From: CAMDPA01 sp964574325
Lineage (GTDB): Bacteria; Pseudomonadota; Alphaproteobacteria; Rhizobiales; Hyphomicrobiaceae
Direction of reading: 5' to 3'
NCBI GenBank assembly: GCA_964574325.1
Contig: CAZNMY010000001.1
Location: 62,001-126,000 of the forward strand
DNA: 64,000 nucleotides
The notes beneath the pieces were generated by a model, which had not been told where the DNA came from, searched no databases, and worked only from the letters and a program-made list of their open reading frames with translations. Position numbers and translations under genes: made by a program. Shown piece after piece: positions 7,082 to 16,208 of this stretch (position 1 is its first letter; each line of letters starts with the position of its first letter).

Positions 7082-9253
7082 TCAGGCCGCACGCGCGGCA
7101 GCAAGGCGCCGCTCGATGTGCGCGATGCCGGCGAGCGCTTTCGCCAACTCCGGAATTTCATCGAAAATCGGGATGTGCAGGCTCCTTGCCTTTTCGCGAT
7201 AGTGGCGCTTCCTTTCCTCGAGGGCGGGATCGCCGTCGGTACGGAACGCCATCAACACGTGAGCGGCAGAAGGTCTTGCGGCCATCGCGTCGGCGACGAA
7301 CTGGAAGATGTCGTCCACGGGATCGACGCCGCCGCGGCCCTGGAACGAGGACATGTTGAGGTGGAGCGCGATCGCATCGGGTTTGCCGTGGGCATATACG
7401 AGATCGATGATCTGTCGGGCGACACGGCCACCATCCTGCTGCAGTGTCGCAACCGGCGTGTCGATCGGGTTGGCGACGCTCGAGCCCGGCAGCAGGTCGA
7501 GCGCCTCGAGCTTCGCGCGCAACGTGTCTTCGAAAGGCGACACATCGAGGCCGAGCGAAGCGCAGATATCGGCGCCCAGCACGCTCGAACCGCCGCCGTT
7601 GCCGAACATCACGACGCGGCGGGTCGGGCGATCGGGGCGCGGCTCCAGTTCCTGCAACGCAAGGAGGAGATCGAGGAACTCGTCGAGCGTACCGACCTCG
7701 ATGCACGGCGCCTGCAGAGAAAGTGCCGTCCACGCCTGACTGTCGCCGGCCAGTGCCCCGGTATGCGAGGCAGCCGCGATCCGCCCCTGATCCGACCGGC
7801 CGCCGCGCAGGATGACGACCGGTTTGGGGCTCGAGCGAACGAGATTCAGGAAGGCGCGACCATCCTTGACGTCCTCGAGATAGCAGCCGACGGCTTTCGT
7901 CACCGGGTCTGCAATATAGTAGGCCAGCAGGTCAGCCGGGCTGACATCGGCGCAGTTGCCGACGGTCACCGCGCCGCTGAAGCGCATGCCCTTCATCTGG
8001 CCGCGCTTGATCATGTTGGTGGTGAGCCCGCCGGACTGCGAGATGAGCCCGATACAGCCGGTTTCGCGGGGAGCGTCCTCCGGGAACGTCAGACCGCCGC
8101 GCGGCGAATAGGTGCCGAGGCAGTTGGGGCCGACAATGCGAACGCCGCCGGACCGGGCGATTGCGACCAAGTCGGTTTCGAGCGCACCGCCGCCTTCGAC
8201 TTCCGAGAAACCGCTGGAGATGACCTGCGCGACGCGGACGCGACCCTTGCCTTCGCCGATCGCTCCAGGGATACGGTCGGCGCCGATTGCGATGAAGGCA
8301 TAATCGACGGGCTCTGGCGTGGCGCCCAGAGAGGGGAAGGCAGCGAGTCCTTCGATCTCGCCGGCCTGCGGGTGGATCGGATAGATCGTACCGGTGTAGC
8401 CGAACGCCTTCATGCGGCGGATGAAGGTGTTGGCGAGTGCGCTGCCGCCTTTGGCGGAGGCGCCCAGCACAGCAACGGTGCGCGGCTCGAACAGCGGCTC
8501 GAATGCCGACAGCGCCTGATTGCCGGTCGACATCGGCCGTGATGCATGCTCAGCCGTTCCAGTGCCCAGGACAATGCGGGCATCGACGGCCGTCAAGCCA
8601 TGCTCGCCGAGCAGCACGGGGTTGATGTCGAGTTCTGCAATTTCGGGATGGCGCATCACCAGACCGTCGGCACCGCCGACGGCGAGCAGCGCGTCGATCA
8701 GCGCCGTGCGATCGAGCGGGGCTTGGCCGCGCGCGCCGGCGATCAAGGCGCTGCCCCTCAACTGGTCGATCATCGCTTCGGCGTCGCCGCGCGAGATCGG
8801 ACAAAGGCGAAAGGCCACGTCCTTCAGTATCTCGACGAAGATGCCGCCGAGCCCGACCATGATCATCGGACCGAACTGGGGATCGCGGAATGCGCCGACC
8901 ACGATCTCGAGTCCGGGCCGCGCCATCTCCTCGACGAGCCAGCCTTCGACGCGTTTACCGGCGATGCCGGGCAACTCCGACATCGCCGCGACAGCTGCCT
9001 TCACATCTTCTGGCTGAAGCCCGAGCCTGACGCCGCCGACGTCCGACTTGTGGAGGATGTCCTGAGACACGACCTTCAACGCGAGTGGCGCGGAAAGGGA
9101 AGCAGCCAACGCGCCTGCCTGATCCGCATCGCGAGCGAGTCTCGAGCGCGGCACTGCGATGCCGGCACTTGCCAGCACCTCCTTGGCCGACGCTTCCGAT
9201 AGCGCTGCGCGGCCGGTTGCCACGGCATCTGCGATGATTTCATCCGCTTTCAA
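7082..9253 (-). CDS. ADP-forming acyl-CoA synthetase (fused ATP-grasp and CoA-ligase subunits)
   Basis: About 723 residues, fusing both halves of an acetyl/acyl-CoA synthetase (ADP-forming). The ATP-grasp half comes first (about residues 1-230; LALKVVSQDILHKSDVGGVR and AELDINPVLL). The CoA-binding and ligase half follows (VAVLGASAKGGSALANTF, SQSGGLTTNM, AAASHTGALAGD with the likely phospho-His). Many fused homologues have the reverse order. The start is inferred as TTG at 9253, with GGAAGG upstream and the domain starting immediately after; the open frame continues upstream but without protein-like sequence. It probably activates the imported organic acid to its CoA ester for carboxylation. 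First gene of an operon with the biotin carrier and carboxylase. Confidence 0.88.
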   Translation of the reverse strand: MKADEIIADAVATGRAALSEASAKEVLASAGIAVPRSRLARDADQAGALAASLSAPLALKVVSQDILHKSDVGGVRLGLQPEDVKAAVAAMSELPGIAGKRVEGWLVEEMARPGLEIVVGAFRDPQFGPMIMVGLGGIFVEILKDVAFRLCPISRGDAEAMIDQLRGSALIAGARGQAPLDRTALIDALLAVGGADGLVMRHPEIAELDINPVLLGEHGLTAVDARIVLGTGTAEHASRPMSTGNQALSAFEPLFEPRTVAVLGASAKGGSALANTFIRRMKAFGYTGTIYPIHPQAGEIEGLAAFPSLGATPEPVDYAFIAIGADRIPGAIGEGKGRVRVAQVISSGFSEVEGGGALETDLVAIARSGGVRIVGPNCLGTYSPRGGLTFPEDAPRETGCIGLISQSGGLTTNMIKRGQMKGMRFSGAVTVGNCADVSPADLLAYYIADPVTKAVGCYLEDVKDGRAFLNLVRSSPKPVVILRGGRSDQGRIAAASHTGALAGDSQAWTALSLQAPCIEVGTLDEFLDLLLALQELEPRPDRPTRRVVMFGNGGGSSVLGADICASLGLDVSPFEDTLRAKLEALDLLPGSSVANPIDTPVATLQQDGGRVARQIIDLVYAHGKPDAIALHLNMSSFQGRGGVDPVDDIFQFVADAMAARPSAAHVLMAFRTDGDPALEERKRHYREKARSLHIPIFDEIPELAKALAGIAHIERRLAAARAA

Positions 9254-9443
9254 GCCGCACCACCTTCCAAAACACCGACCATGCCGTCCATTGGACACCA
9301 GGCGGCGCGTACGTGCGCCTGCCTCGACTGGGCGGCAAGTGAGATGTTGTTTCGAACTCCTCCTTGCCATGACTGTCAAGCCACGCCAACATACGATGCG
9401 CGGCCGGACGACATCCTGATCCGGCGTCTCAGGGAGAGAAACC

Positions 9444-10412
9444 ATGTTGATCCGCTCATTACTGGCGGCTCTCGCGACATTGGCCGCGGCTACCACGCCA
9501 TCCGGCGCACAAGGAACGTATCCGGAGCGTCCCATCCGTTACGTTCTGCACGTGTCGCCGGGCGGCGCCACGGACGTGATGGCACGCAAGGTCGCCATCG
9601 GCCTCGAGAAGGTGCTGGGCAAAAGCATCGTCGTCGAGAACAAGCCGGGTGGCCGGGGGGCGACGCAGATGGTCGAGATCACGTCGGCCAAGCCGGACGG
9701 CTACACGATCGGTGCGGTCACGAGTTCGCATATCGGTGCTTTCAACCAGACGCTCAAACGGTACGGCGTCGACAGCGTCGACTGGATCGCCGGTCTGGTC
9801 GAGGAGCCGTTCCTGTTCGTCGTGCAGAAGGACAACCCGATCAAGGACATGAAAGGCTTGGCCGATGCCATCAAGGCCAAGCCCGGCTTTGTCGTCTCGG
9901 GCTTCACCAGGGGGGCGGGAAGTCATTTCGCCTGGGAGATGTTCGCAAAGGCCGCTGGCGTGCCGGCCGCCAATGTCAACTGGGTGCCCTATGACAGCGT
10001 CGCTGCCGCCGTCACCTCTGTGCTCGGCAAACATGGTCAGACGACGGTCGCGTATCTGGATCTCATCAAGGATCACGTGACCGCCGGCAACATCCGAGTC
10101 ATCGGCGTAATGACGGAGAAGCGCCTGCCCCAATTGCCCAGCGTCGCCACTCTGGGCGAGCAGGGCTTCAAGGTCGACACGAGCTGGCAGCAGTTCCGTG
10201 GCATCATCGGACCCAAGGGGATGCCCGACGCGATCAAGAACCGCCTCGCCGACGCGGTGGCTCAGGTGATGGAGACACCCGACCTCAAGAAGTACACCGA
10301 GGAAGGTTCGCTCGTGGTCAATGTGATGAAGCCGGCTGCTGTCACCGCCTACGCCAAGCGTCAAGACGAGATCACGAAGGAGTGGATGAAGACGCTCAAT
10401 CTCGTGAAGTAG
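9444..10412 (+). CDS. tripartite tricarboxylate transporter receptor (TctC/Bug family)
   Basis: A 322-residue periplasmic binding protein with a signal peptide (residues 1-23, ending SGAQG). Family motifs are YPERPIRYVLHVSPGGATDV, VVENKPGGRGATQ and ITSAKPDGYTIG. Bug receptors bind carboxylates or related small molecules and deliver them to the TctA/TctB membrane unit, which follows directly. The ATG at 9444 follows CAGGGAGAGAAACC, a good ribosome binding site. It is divergent from the acyl-CoA synthetase operon across a 190-bp intergenic region that should hold both promoters. Confidence 0.93.
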   Translation: MLIRSLLAALATLAAATTPSGAQGTYPERPIRYVLHVSPGGATDVMARKVAIGLEKVLGKSIVVENKPGGRGATQMVEITSAKPDGYTIGAVTSSHIGAFNQTLKRYGVDSVDWIAGLVEEPFLFVVQKDNPIKDMKGLADAIKAKPGFVVSGFTRGAGSHFAWEMFAKAAGVPAANVNWVPYDSVAAAVTSVLGKHGQTTVAYLDLIKDHVTAGNIRVIGVMTEKRLPQLPSVATLGEQGFKVDTSWQQFRGIIGPKGMPDAIKNRLADAVAQVMETPDLKKYTEEGSLVVNVMKPAAVTAYAKRQDEITKEWMKTLNLVK

Positions 10413-10447
10413 CGGGGGAGGCGATTGCAGCAGCGGCGAGATCTCGA

Positions 10448-10945
10448 ATGTCAGCACATACAGGCCAGGATGGCGAGCCGACTGATGATGGGAGCGGCGG
10501 TCTCGTCGTGCCGGGCCGTCTGGTCGATCTCATCGCCGGCCTCCTCCTCGCCGCAGCCGGCGTGGCATTGTTCTTGGTCGCCCGCAGCTTCGACGAGGTC
10601 GACAACACCGGTGTGGGGCCTGCGACATTTCCAAAGGGCATCGCCGTTCTGATCGGCGTCACGGCCGCGCTGCTGGCGATTCGTGGGGCCTTTCCGGGCT
10701 CGGCTTCGGAAGCACAAGTTCGGATCGGCCGGCCGCTCGCGGTAGTCGGGGCAATCGCCCTCATCGCGGTCTTCCCAATTCTCATGACGGGTTTCGGCTA
10801 CTATCCCGCCATGGCGATTTGGATGCCGGCGCTGCTCCTGGTATCGGGCTATTCCCGCCCGGCCGGCATACTACTGACGACAGCCGGCTTCATGGCCTTC
10901 GCCAAGATCGCATTCGAGATCGCTCTATCGGTAAGGTTGCCATGA
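10448..10945 (+). CDS. TctB-family small permease subunit
   Basis: A 165-residue membrane protein with four predicted helices (about residues 24-45, 60-78, 95-113 and 118-160). The family region is LIAGLLLAAAGVALFLVAR, with DNTGVGPATFPKGI after the first helix, as in TctB. ATG 10448 is preferred because residues before it in the same frame overlap the receptor gene end and are not family-like. It lies between the receptor and TctA genes and completes a TTT transporter. Sequence conservation in TctB is low, so the call relies on topology, motif and context. Confidence 0.88.
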   Translation: MSAHTGQDGEPTDDGSGGLVVPGRLVDLIAGLLLAAAGVALFLVARSFDEVDNTGVGPATFPKGIAVLIGVTAALLAIRGAFPGSASEAQVRIGRPLAVVGAIALIAVFPILMTGFGYYPAMAIWMPALLLVSGYSRPAGILLTTAGFMAFAKIAFEIALSVRLP

Positions 10946-10996
10946 GGCAGCGGCGGAGAACAAGGCGGATGAGGCGGGGCGCATGAGGCCAGAGCG

Positions 10997-12502
10997 ATGA
11001 CGGATGGCCTGTACCAGGCACTACTGCTTTTCGGCTCCTGGCAGGTCCTTGCCGGCTTGGCCGCGGGCGTGATCGTAGGCTACGTCGTCGGCGCCCTGCC
11101 GGGCTTGTCGGCCAGCATGGGGATGGCACTCCTCATCCCATTCACTTTCGGCCTGTCGCCGGTCGTCTCGATCGTCATGCTGGTGACCCTCTATATGGCC
11201 TCGGAATACTCGGGCGCGATCCCGGCGATCCTGTGCAATACGCCCGGCGAGCCATCCGCTGCGATCACTGCACTCGACGGCTATCCGATGCGCCAACAGG
11301 GCCGGGCCGGCGAAGCGCTGACCCTGTCCATTCTCGGCTCAGCCTTCGGGTCGCTGGTTGCTACAGTGCTGCTGATCATGACTGTCGAGAGCATGGCCGC
11401 GTTCGCGCTGGCATTCGGCCCCGCGGACTATTTCGCGCTCGCCGTGCTGGGGCTGAGCCTGATCTCGGCCTTGTCGGGCGGCTCGCTGCTGCGTGGAGTG
11501 ATCGGCCTGCTCATCGGATTGATCGTCGCGACCGTCGGCATCGATCCGGTGGACGGGATCACGCGCTTCGTGTTCACTCCGGAATTGCTGAGCGGCATCA
11601 GCCTGATCTCGGCCCTGATCGGTCTCTTCGCGCTGTCGGAAGTTTTCGAGATGATCGAGACGTCCGACGAGAAGCCGCAGCCGCTGGCGGAGATGCCCGA
11701 TCTCTCCGGTCAGCTATGGATGCTCTGGCCTTATCGTGGCGCGCTGACCCGCAGCACCTTGATCGGCTTCCTCATCGGCGTGGTACCGGGCGCCGGCGCG
11801 ACCATCGCCTCGCTGACCGCCTACGTGCTGGAGAAGAGGCTGTCTTCCGACCCCGACAGCTTCGGCAAGGGCAACCCGGCCGGCGTCGTCGCGGCGGAGA
11901 CGGCCAACAACGCCTGCATACCCGGCGCGCTTGCGCCGATGCTCGCGCTCGGCATCCCGAGCAAGGCATCGGTCGCGATCCTGATCAGCGCGCTCACCAT
12001 CCATGGCGTTCAGCCCGGGCCGCTGATCTTTCAGAAGCACCCGCAGATCCCGTATTCGATCTACATCGCACTCATCATCGGCATGCCGATCATGGTGGTG
12101 GTCGGCCTGTGGGGCGCGCGGCTGTGGGTGCGCCTGACGCTGGTACCGAAGTCGATCATCGCACCGGTCGTCGCCGCGATCTGCCTGCTTGGATGCTATG
12201 CGGAGAGCGGAGAGATGTTCGCCGTCTACACTGCCATCGCATTCGGTGTCGGCGGCTACTTGCTGCGCAAAGTCGGAATCGGTCCGACCCCGATCGTGCT
12301 GGCGCTGGTGCTCGGCTACATGATGGAATCCAATTTCCGGCGCGCCATGCTGCAGTCCGGCGGCGATCCTATGGTGTTTCTCGTCAATCCGATTTCCGCG
12401 GTCTGCCTGGGGCTCGCGCTGTTGATGCTCGTGCTGCCGATCGTCCAGGACTTGCGGGCGCGCTCGTCGGGCAGCCCCCCGCGAAAGGCGGCGGATGGAT
12501 GA
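10997..12502 (+). CDS. TctA-family large permease subunit
   Basis: A 501-residue polytopic membrane protein with about 11-12 helices. Diagnostic TctA motifs are GALPGLSASMGMALLIPFTF near the N-terminus and its internal repeat GVVPGAGATIASLTAYVLEK in the middle. CNTPGEPSAA and ALGIPSKASVAIL are the paired re-entrant loops. It carries solute with the sodium or proton gradient, fed by a Bug receptor. The downstream receptor gene starts 116 bp after its stop. Together 9444-13574 form a transporter cassette with two receptors. Confidence 0.95.
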   Translation: MTDGLYQALLLFGSWQVLAGLAAGVIVGYVVGALPGLSASMGMALLIPFTFGLSPVVSIVMLVTLYMASEYSGAIPAILCNTPGEPSAAITALDGYPMRQQGRAGEALTLSILGSAFGSLVATVLLIMTVESMAAFALAFGPADYFALAVLGLSLISALSGGSLLRGVIGLLIGLIVATVGIDPVDGITRFVFTPELLSGISLISALIGLFALSEVFEMIETSDEKPQPLAEMPDLSGQLWMLWPYRGALTRSTLIGFLIGVVPGAGATIASLTAYVLEKRLSSDPDSFGKGNPAGVVAAETANNACIPGALAPMLALGIPSKASVAILISALTIHGVQPGPLIFQKHPQIPYSIYIALIIGMPIMVVVGLWGARLWVRLTLVPKSIIAPVVAAICLLGCYAESGEMFAVYTAIAFGVGGYLLRKVGIGPTPIVLALVLGYMMESNFRRAMLQSGGDPMVFLVNPISAVCLGLALLMLVLPIVQDLRARSSGSPPRKAADG

Positions 12503-12617
12503 GCCTGCGATCGATGATGCAAGCCGGGCAAGAGGTCCGCATTGGCTCGAGCCCGATTGCAACGAGCCGGAACATGGGGCTAGCCTGCTTCCGGCTGGAA
12601 GCATGGGGAGGATCAAG

Positions 12618-13574
12618 ATGCGTATCGCTTCGGCTCTGCTCGCGTTGCTTGTCGGCGCGACATCGGCAGTGGCGTTCCCGACGCGCCAGATGCTGATCGT
12701 CGTTCCGTTCGCCCCAGGAGGCTCGAACGACATCATTGCCCGCGTGATCGGAGAGCGGCTGCAGAACGCCTGGGGTCAGACTGTCGTGGTCGAGAACCAG
12801 GCCGGAGCCGCCGGCTCGATCGGCGTCGGCCGCGTCGCCAAGGCCGATCCCGACGGCCACACCATCGTGGTTATCTCGATCACCTTCACGATCAATGCGG
12901 TTCTGCAGGCAAAGCAGACGTTCGATCCCGTAAAGAGCTTTGCGCCGATAGCGCTTCTGGGGCGCTCGCCGATGGTGCTGGCCGTAGCGCCCAAGCTTCC
13001 GATCAAGACGCCAGCCGACTTCGTCAAGCTGGCGAAGAGTTCAGCCAAGCCCTTGACCTACGGCACCGCTGGCAGCGGCAGCATCAACCACATCGGCGCG
13101 GAGCTTCTGCGGCTTGCAACAGACCTGCCGCTGTCGCACGTGCCATATCGGGGTGTGCCGCTCGCGGTCAACGACATGATCGGCGGGCACATCGATCTGA
13201 TCGTCGCCAGTCTGCCGCCGATGCTGGCACAAATCAAAGGCGGTAAGGTGGTCGGCCTCGCCGTCACTTCCAAAGAGCGCGCGCCTACGCTGCCCGAGCT
13301 GCCGACACTCGATCAAACGATTGCGCCGGGTTATGAGCTATTCCAGTGGTGGGGCGTTCTGGCACCGGCCGGCACGCCGGTTGAGATCGTGGCCAAGCTC
13401 AACGCCGGCATCAACGCAGCGCTCGAAAGCGACGACATCAAGCGCACCATGGCCCGTGAGGGTGCGGATGTGACGCCTGGCCCGCCGCAGGCTCTCTCCA
13501 GCCTCATCGGCAGCGACATCCAGCGCTGGCAGAACCTCGTCAAGGCCGGTGCGATCCAGGCAGGCGCGCGATGA
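12618..13574 (+). CDS. second TctC/Bug-family receptor
   Basis: A 318-residue binding protein with signal peptide MRIASALLALLVGATSAVAF and family motifs MLIVVPFAPGGSNDIIARVI, VVENQAGAAGSIGVGRVA, DGHTIVV and YGTAGSGSINHIGAELL. ATG 12618 has GGGGAGGATCAAG upstream, and the signal sequence begins there; in-frame codons upstream are not credible. It overlaps the following carboxyltransferase by ATGA. The first receptor (9444) is clearly divergent in sequence, so the two may widen the substrate range of the one TctAB unit. Confidence 0.92.
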   Translation: MRIASALLALLVGATSAVAFPTRQMLIVVPFAPGGSNDIIARVIGERLQNAWGQTVVVENQAGAAGSIGVGRVAKADPDGHTIVVISITFTINAVLQAKQTFDPVKSFAPIALLGRSPMVLAVAPKLPIKTPADFVKLAKSSAKPLTYGTAGSGSINHIGAELLRLATDLPLSHVPYRGVPLAVNDMIGGHIDLIVASLPPMLAQIKGGKVVGLAVTSKERAPTLPELPTLDQTIAPGYELFQWWGVLAPAGTPVEIVAKLNAGINAALESDDIKRTMAREGADVTPGPPQALSSLIGSDIQRWQNLVKAGAIQAGAR

Positions 13575-15124
13575 CGGAGCCGAAGGCAAAACCGTTCGCC
13601 GCACCGATCGAGGAACTCGCGCAACGCACGTCCAGGGCGCGCGCCATGGGAGGCGCCGACAAGCTCGCACGACGCAAGGCGGCCGGCAATTTGAACGCGC
13701 GGGAGCGGCTGGACGTCCTGCTCGATTCCGGGTCGTTCATGGAATCCGGAATGCACGCGCGCGGCGTTCGCAAGGAGGTTGCGGACAAGACACCCGCCGA
13801 CGGCAAGATTGCCGGTTATGGTCGCATCGCAGGGCGCGAGGTCGCCGTCGTTTCCAATGATTTCACCGTGCTCGGCGCTACATCGAGCGCGATCAACGGC
13901 AAGAAGATCCGCCACATCCGGGAGACCGCGACACGGCGAGGAATGCCGCTGATCCTGCTCGGGGAGTCTGCCGGCGCCCGCATGCCCGACCGAATGGGAG
14001 CCGCCGGTCGCGCGATGCTCGGCCAGGATCCGCTCGAGTACCAGCGCATCCGCCAGACACCTTGGGTATCCGCGCTGCTCGGTGACTGCTACGGCTCGTC
14101 GACATGGTATGCCTGCCTTTCCGATTTCGTCGTCATGCGCAAGGGCGCGACGATGGCGGTCGCCAGCAACCGCGTCACGTCGCTCGCCATCGGCCAGGAG
14201 ATCGCGGCGGAGGACCTCGGCGGCTGGCGTCTGCATGCGGAGACGACCGGGTTGATCGACGCCGTCGCCGACACGGATCAGGACGCGATCGAGCAGATCA
14301 AGGCATTCCTCGCCTATCTGCCGTCCCAGGCAGCCGCGCCCGCTCCACGCTCCACATCCGGCATCGACGACGATCCGGCTCGGCAGGCCCGCCTCATCGA
14401 GATCGTGCCGGAAGCGCGCACGAAGGTTTACGACGTTCGAGATGTGGTGGGCATCGTCGCCGACGAGGCGAGCGTGCTCGAGCTGAAGCCGCGCTTCGGC
14501 AAATCGATCGCAACCTGCCTCGCGCGAGTTGGGGGGCGCAGCGTCGGCGTCATCGCCAACAACCCGAAATTCAAGGGCGGCGCGATCGATGTCGACGCGA
14601 TGCGCAAGGCGACGGGCTTTCTCGTGTTGTGCGACAGTTTCAACTTGCCGATCATCCTCCTCGTCGACCAGCCGGGGTTCCTGATCGGGGTCGAGGGCGA
14701 GAGACGGTGGGCGCCGGGCCGCATCATGAACTGGATGAATGCGCTGTCGCTCGTCACCGTGCCGAAGATCTCGGTGATTCTGCGCAAAAGTTACGGTCAG
14801 GCCTACCTCAACATGGGCGGAGGCCGGAACTCCGATGAGGTCTTGTGCTGGCCGAGTGCCGACCTGGGCTTCGTCGATCCGGCCGTCGGCGTCAGCATTC
14901 TGCATGGTCTGAAGCGCGAGGAGGATCCCGTCCGTTTCGACGCGCTGCGGAGTGAGATCGCCAACGACAGCACTGCCTGGGCGTTGGCCGCCCTCTACGA
15001 GACGCACGCGGTGATCGATCCACGTGATACGCGGGCGACACTGGCGCGGCTTCTCGACGTGCACTGCATGGGCGACGGCGTCGTCGGCGAGCACCGGCTC
15101 GCCAACTGGCCGACGAGCTATTGA
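13571..15124 (+). CDS. acyl-CoA carboxyltransferase subunit 1
   Basis: A 517-residue crotonase-fold carboxyltransferase (both N and C halves, as in PccB/MccB) that transfers CO2 from carboxybiotin to an acyl-CoA. Motifs include NARERLDVLLDSGSF, FTVLGATSSAINGKKI, LLGESAGARMPD, VGVIANNPKFKGGAID and PGFLIGVEGER. It ends in NWPTSY, as the paralogue at 16205 ends in TWPTSY. It is coupled to the preceding receptor (ATGA) and followed by an enolase-superfamily gene 10 bp later. The biotin carboxylase and carrier at 5382-6986 are the obvious partners. The acyl substrate is unknown. Confidence 0.92.
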   Translation: MTEPKAKPFAAPIEELAQRTSRARAMGGADKLARRKAAGNLNARERLDVLLDSGSFMESGMHARGVRKEVADKTPADGKIAGYGRIAGREVAVVSNDFTVLGATSSAINGKKIRHIRETATRRGMPLILLGESAGARMPDRMGAAGRAMLGQDPLEYQRIRQTPWVSALLGDCYGSSTWYACLSDFVVMRKGATMAVASNRVTSLAIGQEIAAEDLGGWRLHAETTGLIDAVADTDQDAIEQIKAFLAYLPSQAAAPAPRSTSGIDDDPARQARLIEIVPEARTKVYDVRDVVGIVADEASVLELKPRFGKSIATCLARVGGRSVGVIANNPKFKGGAIDVDAMRKATGFLVLCDSFNLPIILLVDQPGFLIGVEGERRWAPGRIMNWMNALSLVTVPKISVILRKSYGQAYLNMGGGRNSDEVLCWPSADLGFVDPAVGVSILHGLKREEDPVRFDALRSEIANDSTAWALAALYETHAVIDPRDTRATLARLLDVHCMGDGVVGEHRLANWPTSY

Positions 15125-15134
15125 GGAGCCGGCG

Positions 15135-16208
15135 ATGGCCAAGATAATGCGCGCGACGCTGCGGCGCCTCAGACAGCCGCTGATCACGCCCTACCGCCTG
15201 TCGTACCGGACGTTCGAGGAGTTCGAGCCGTTCCTGGTCGAGATCGAGGACGAGCTCGGCAGGCAAGGATTCTCGGACGGGCACATCTCACCGGGGTCGT
15301 CGTCGGAAACGCGGGAGGGCGGGTGGAGCTTCCTCGTCGGGCAGCTACAAGCTGCGATCGGTCGCGAGGCTTCCGAGGTAAAGGCAGGAGCCATTGCCCG
15401 CTTCGAGGCGAGCAAGGTTGCGGCGACGACGATTGCGACGGCTATCGAGGTCATGGAGGGACACCATGCGCTCGACATCGCCGAGGAGACCCGATTGCCG
15501 CTGCTGACGCCCATCAACGCGGTGAAGATCGAGCAGATCGCTCCGGAGGTCGAGAGCTGGATCGGGCAAGGCTTCGGTACTTTCAAGGTGAAGGTCGGAA
15601 AGGACGTTGCAAGCGACCTTGGGCGGGTCAAGGCGATCCAGACAGCGGTCGCTGGCCGAGCTACGCTGCGGCTCGACGCCAATCGGGCCTTCAGCCGCGA
15701 GGACGGAATCGCGTTCGTACGCGCCCTGGATCCCGATGGCATCGAGCTGTTCGAGCAACCCTGCGACAGCGACGACTGGCAAGCCAATGCCGCCGTCGCT
15801 GCTGCCTCGCCCGTTCCGTTGATGCTGGACGAACCGATCTGCACGCTCGCAGACATCGAGCGTGCCGCAACGATCAAGGGCGTCGGCTACTGCAAGCTGA
15901 AACTCAAGCGGTTCGGCAGCATCGACCGGCTGATCGAAGGGCTGAATCTGGTTAGAAATTGCGGTCTCTCGCCGGTTCTCGGCGATGGGCTCGGCAGCGA
16001 GATCCACAATTGGCTCGAGGCCTGCGCGGCGCGCGGGCTGATCGACAACGCCGGCGAGTTCAACGGCTTCCTGAAGTCGCGCGAGCGCATCCTGACACCG
16101 CCGTTGCGGTTCGATGCCGGCGCCATCGTCATTCCCGCCGGCTACCGGCCGCATCCCGACCGCACGCAAGTCGACCGTTTCACGGTCGAGACCGCACACT
16201 TCGAATGA
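15135..16208 (+). CDS. enolase-superfamily enzyme (mandelate racemase / muconate-lactonising type)
   Basis: A 357-residue enolase-superfamily protein. Expected active-site elements are present in order: TFKVKVGK (KxK, about residues 151-158), TLRLDANRAF (first metal Asp), GIELFEQPCD (metal Glu), LMLDEPIC (third metal Asp) and CKLKLKRFGS (second-side Lys). This pattern fits the muconate-lactonising/epimerase subgroup, which abstracts a proton alpha to a carboxylate using Mg. ATG 15135 has GAGGAG eight bases before it. It is flanked by two carboxyltransferases and overlaps the second by ATGA. It probably isomerises, racemises or dehydrates the acid substrate of the pathway; the exact reaction is not predictable. 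Confidence 0.88.
   Translation: MAKIMRATLRRLRQPLITPYRLSYRTFEEFEPFLVEIEDELGRQGFSDGHISPGSSSETREGGWSFLVGQLQAAIGREASEVKAGAIARFEASKVAATTIATAIEVMEGHHALDIAEETRLPLLTPINAVKIEQIAPEVESWIGQGFGTFKVKVGKDVASDLGRVKAIQTAVAGRATLRLDANRAFSREDGIAFVRALDPDGIELFEQPCDSDDWQANAAVAAASPVPLMLDEPICTLADIERAATIKGVGYCKLKLKRFGSIDRLIEGLNLVRNCGLSPVLGDGLGSEIHNWLEACAARGLIDNAGEFNGFLKSRERILTPPLRFDAGAIVIPAGYRPHPDRTQVDRFTVETAHFE

Noticed and set aside
13331..15187. Long antisense frame over the first carboxyltransferase and a similar one over the TctA gene (11233-12696)
   Set aside because: They are frame shadows in GC-rich DNA. Composition is rich in Arg/Gly/Asp with no family features, while the opposite-strand frames are clear carboxyltransferase and TctA.
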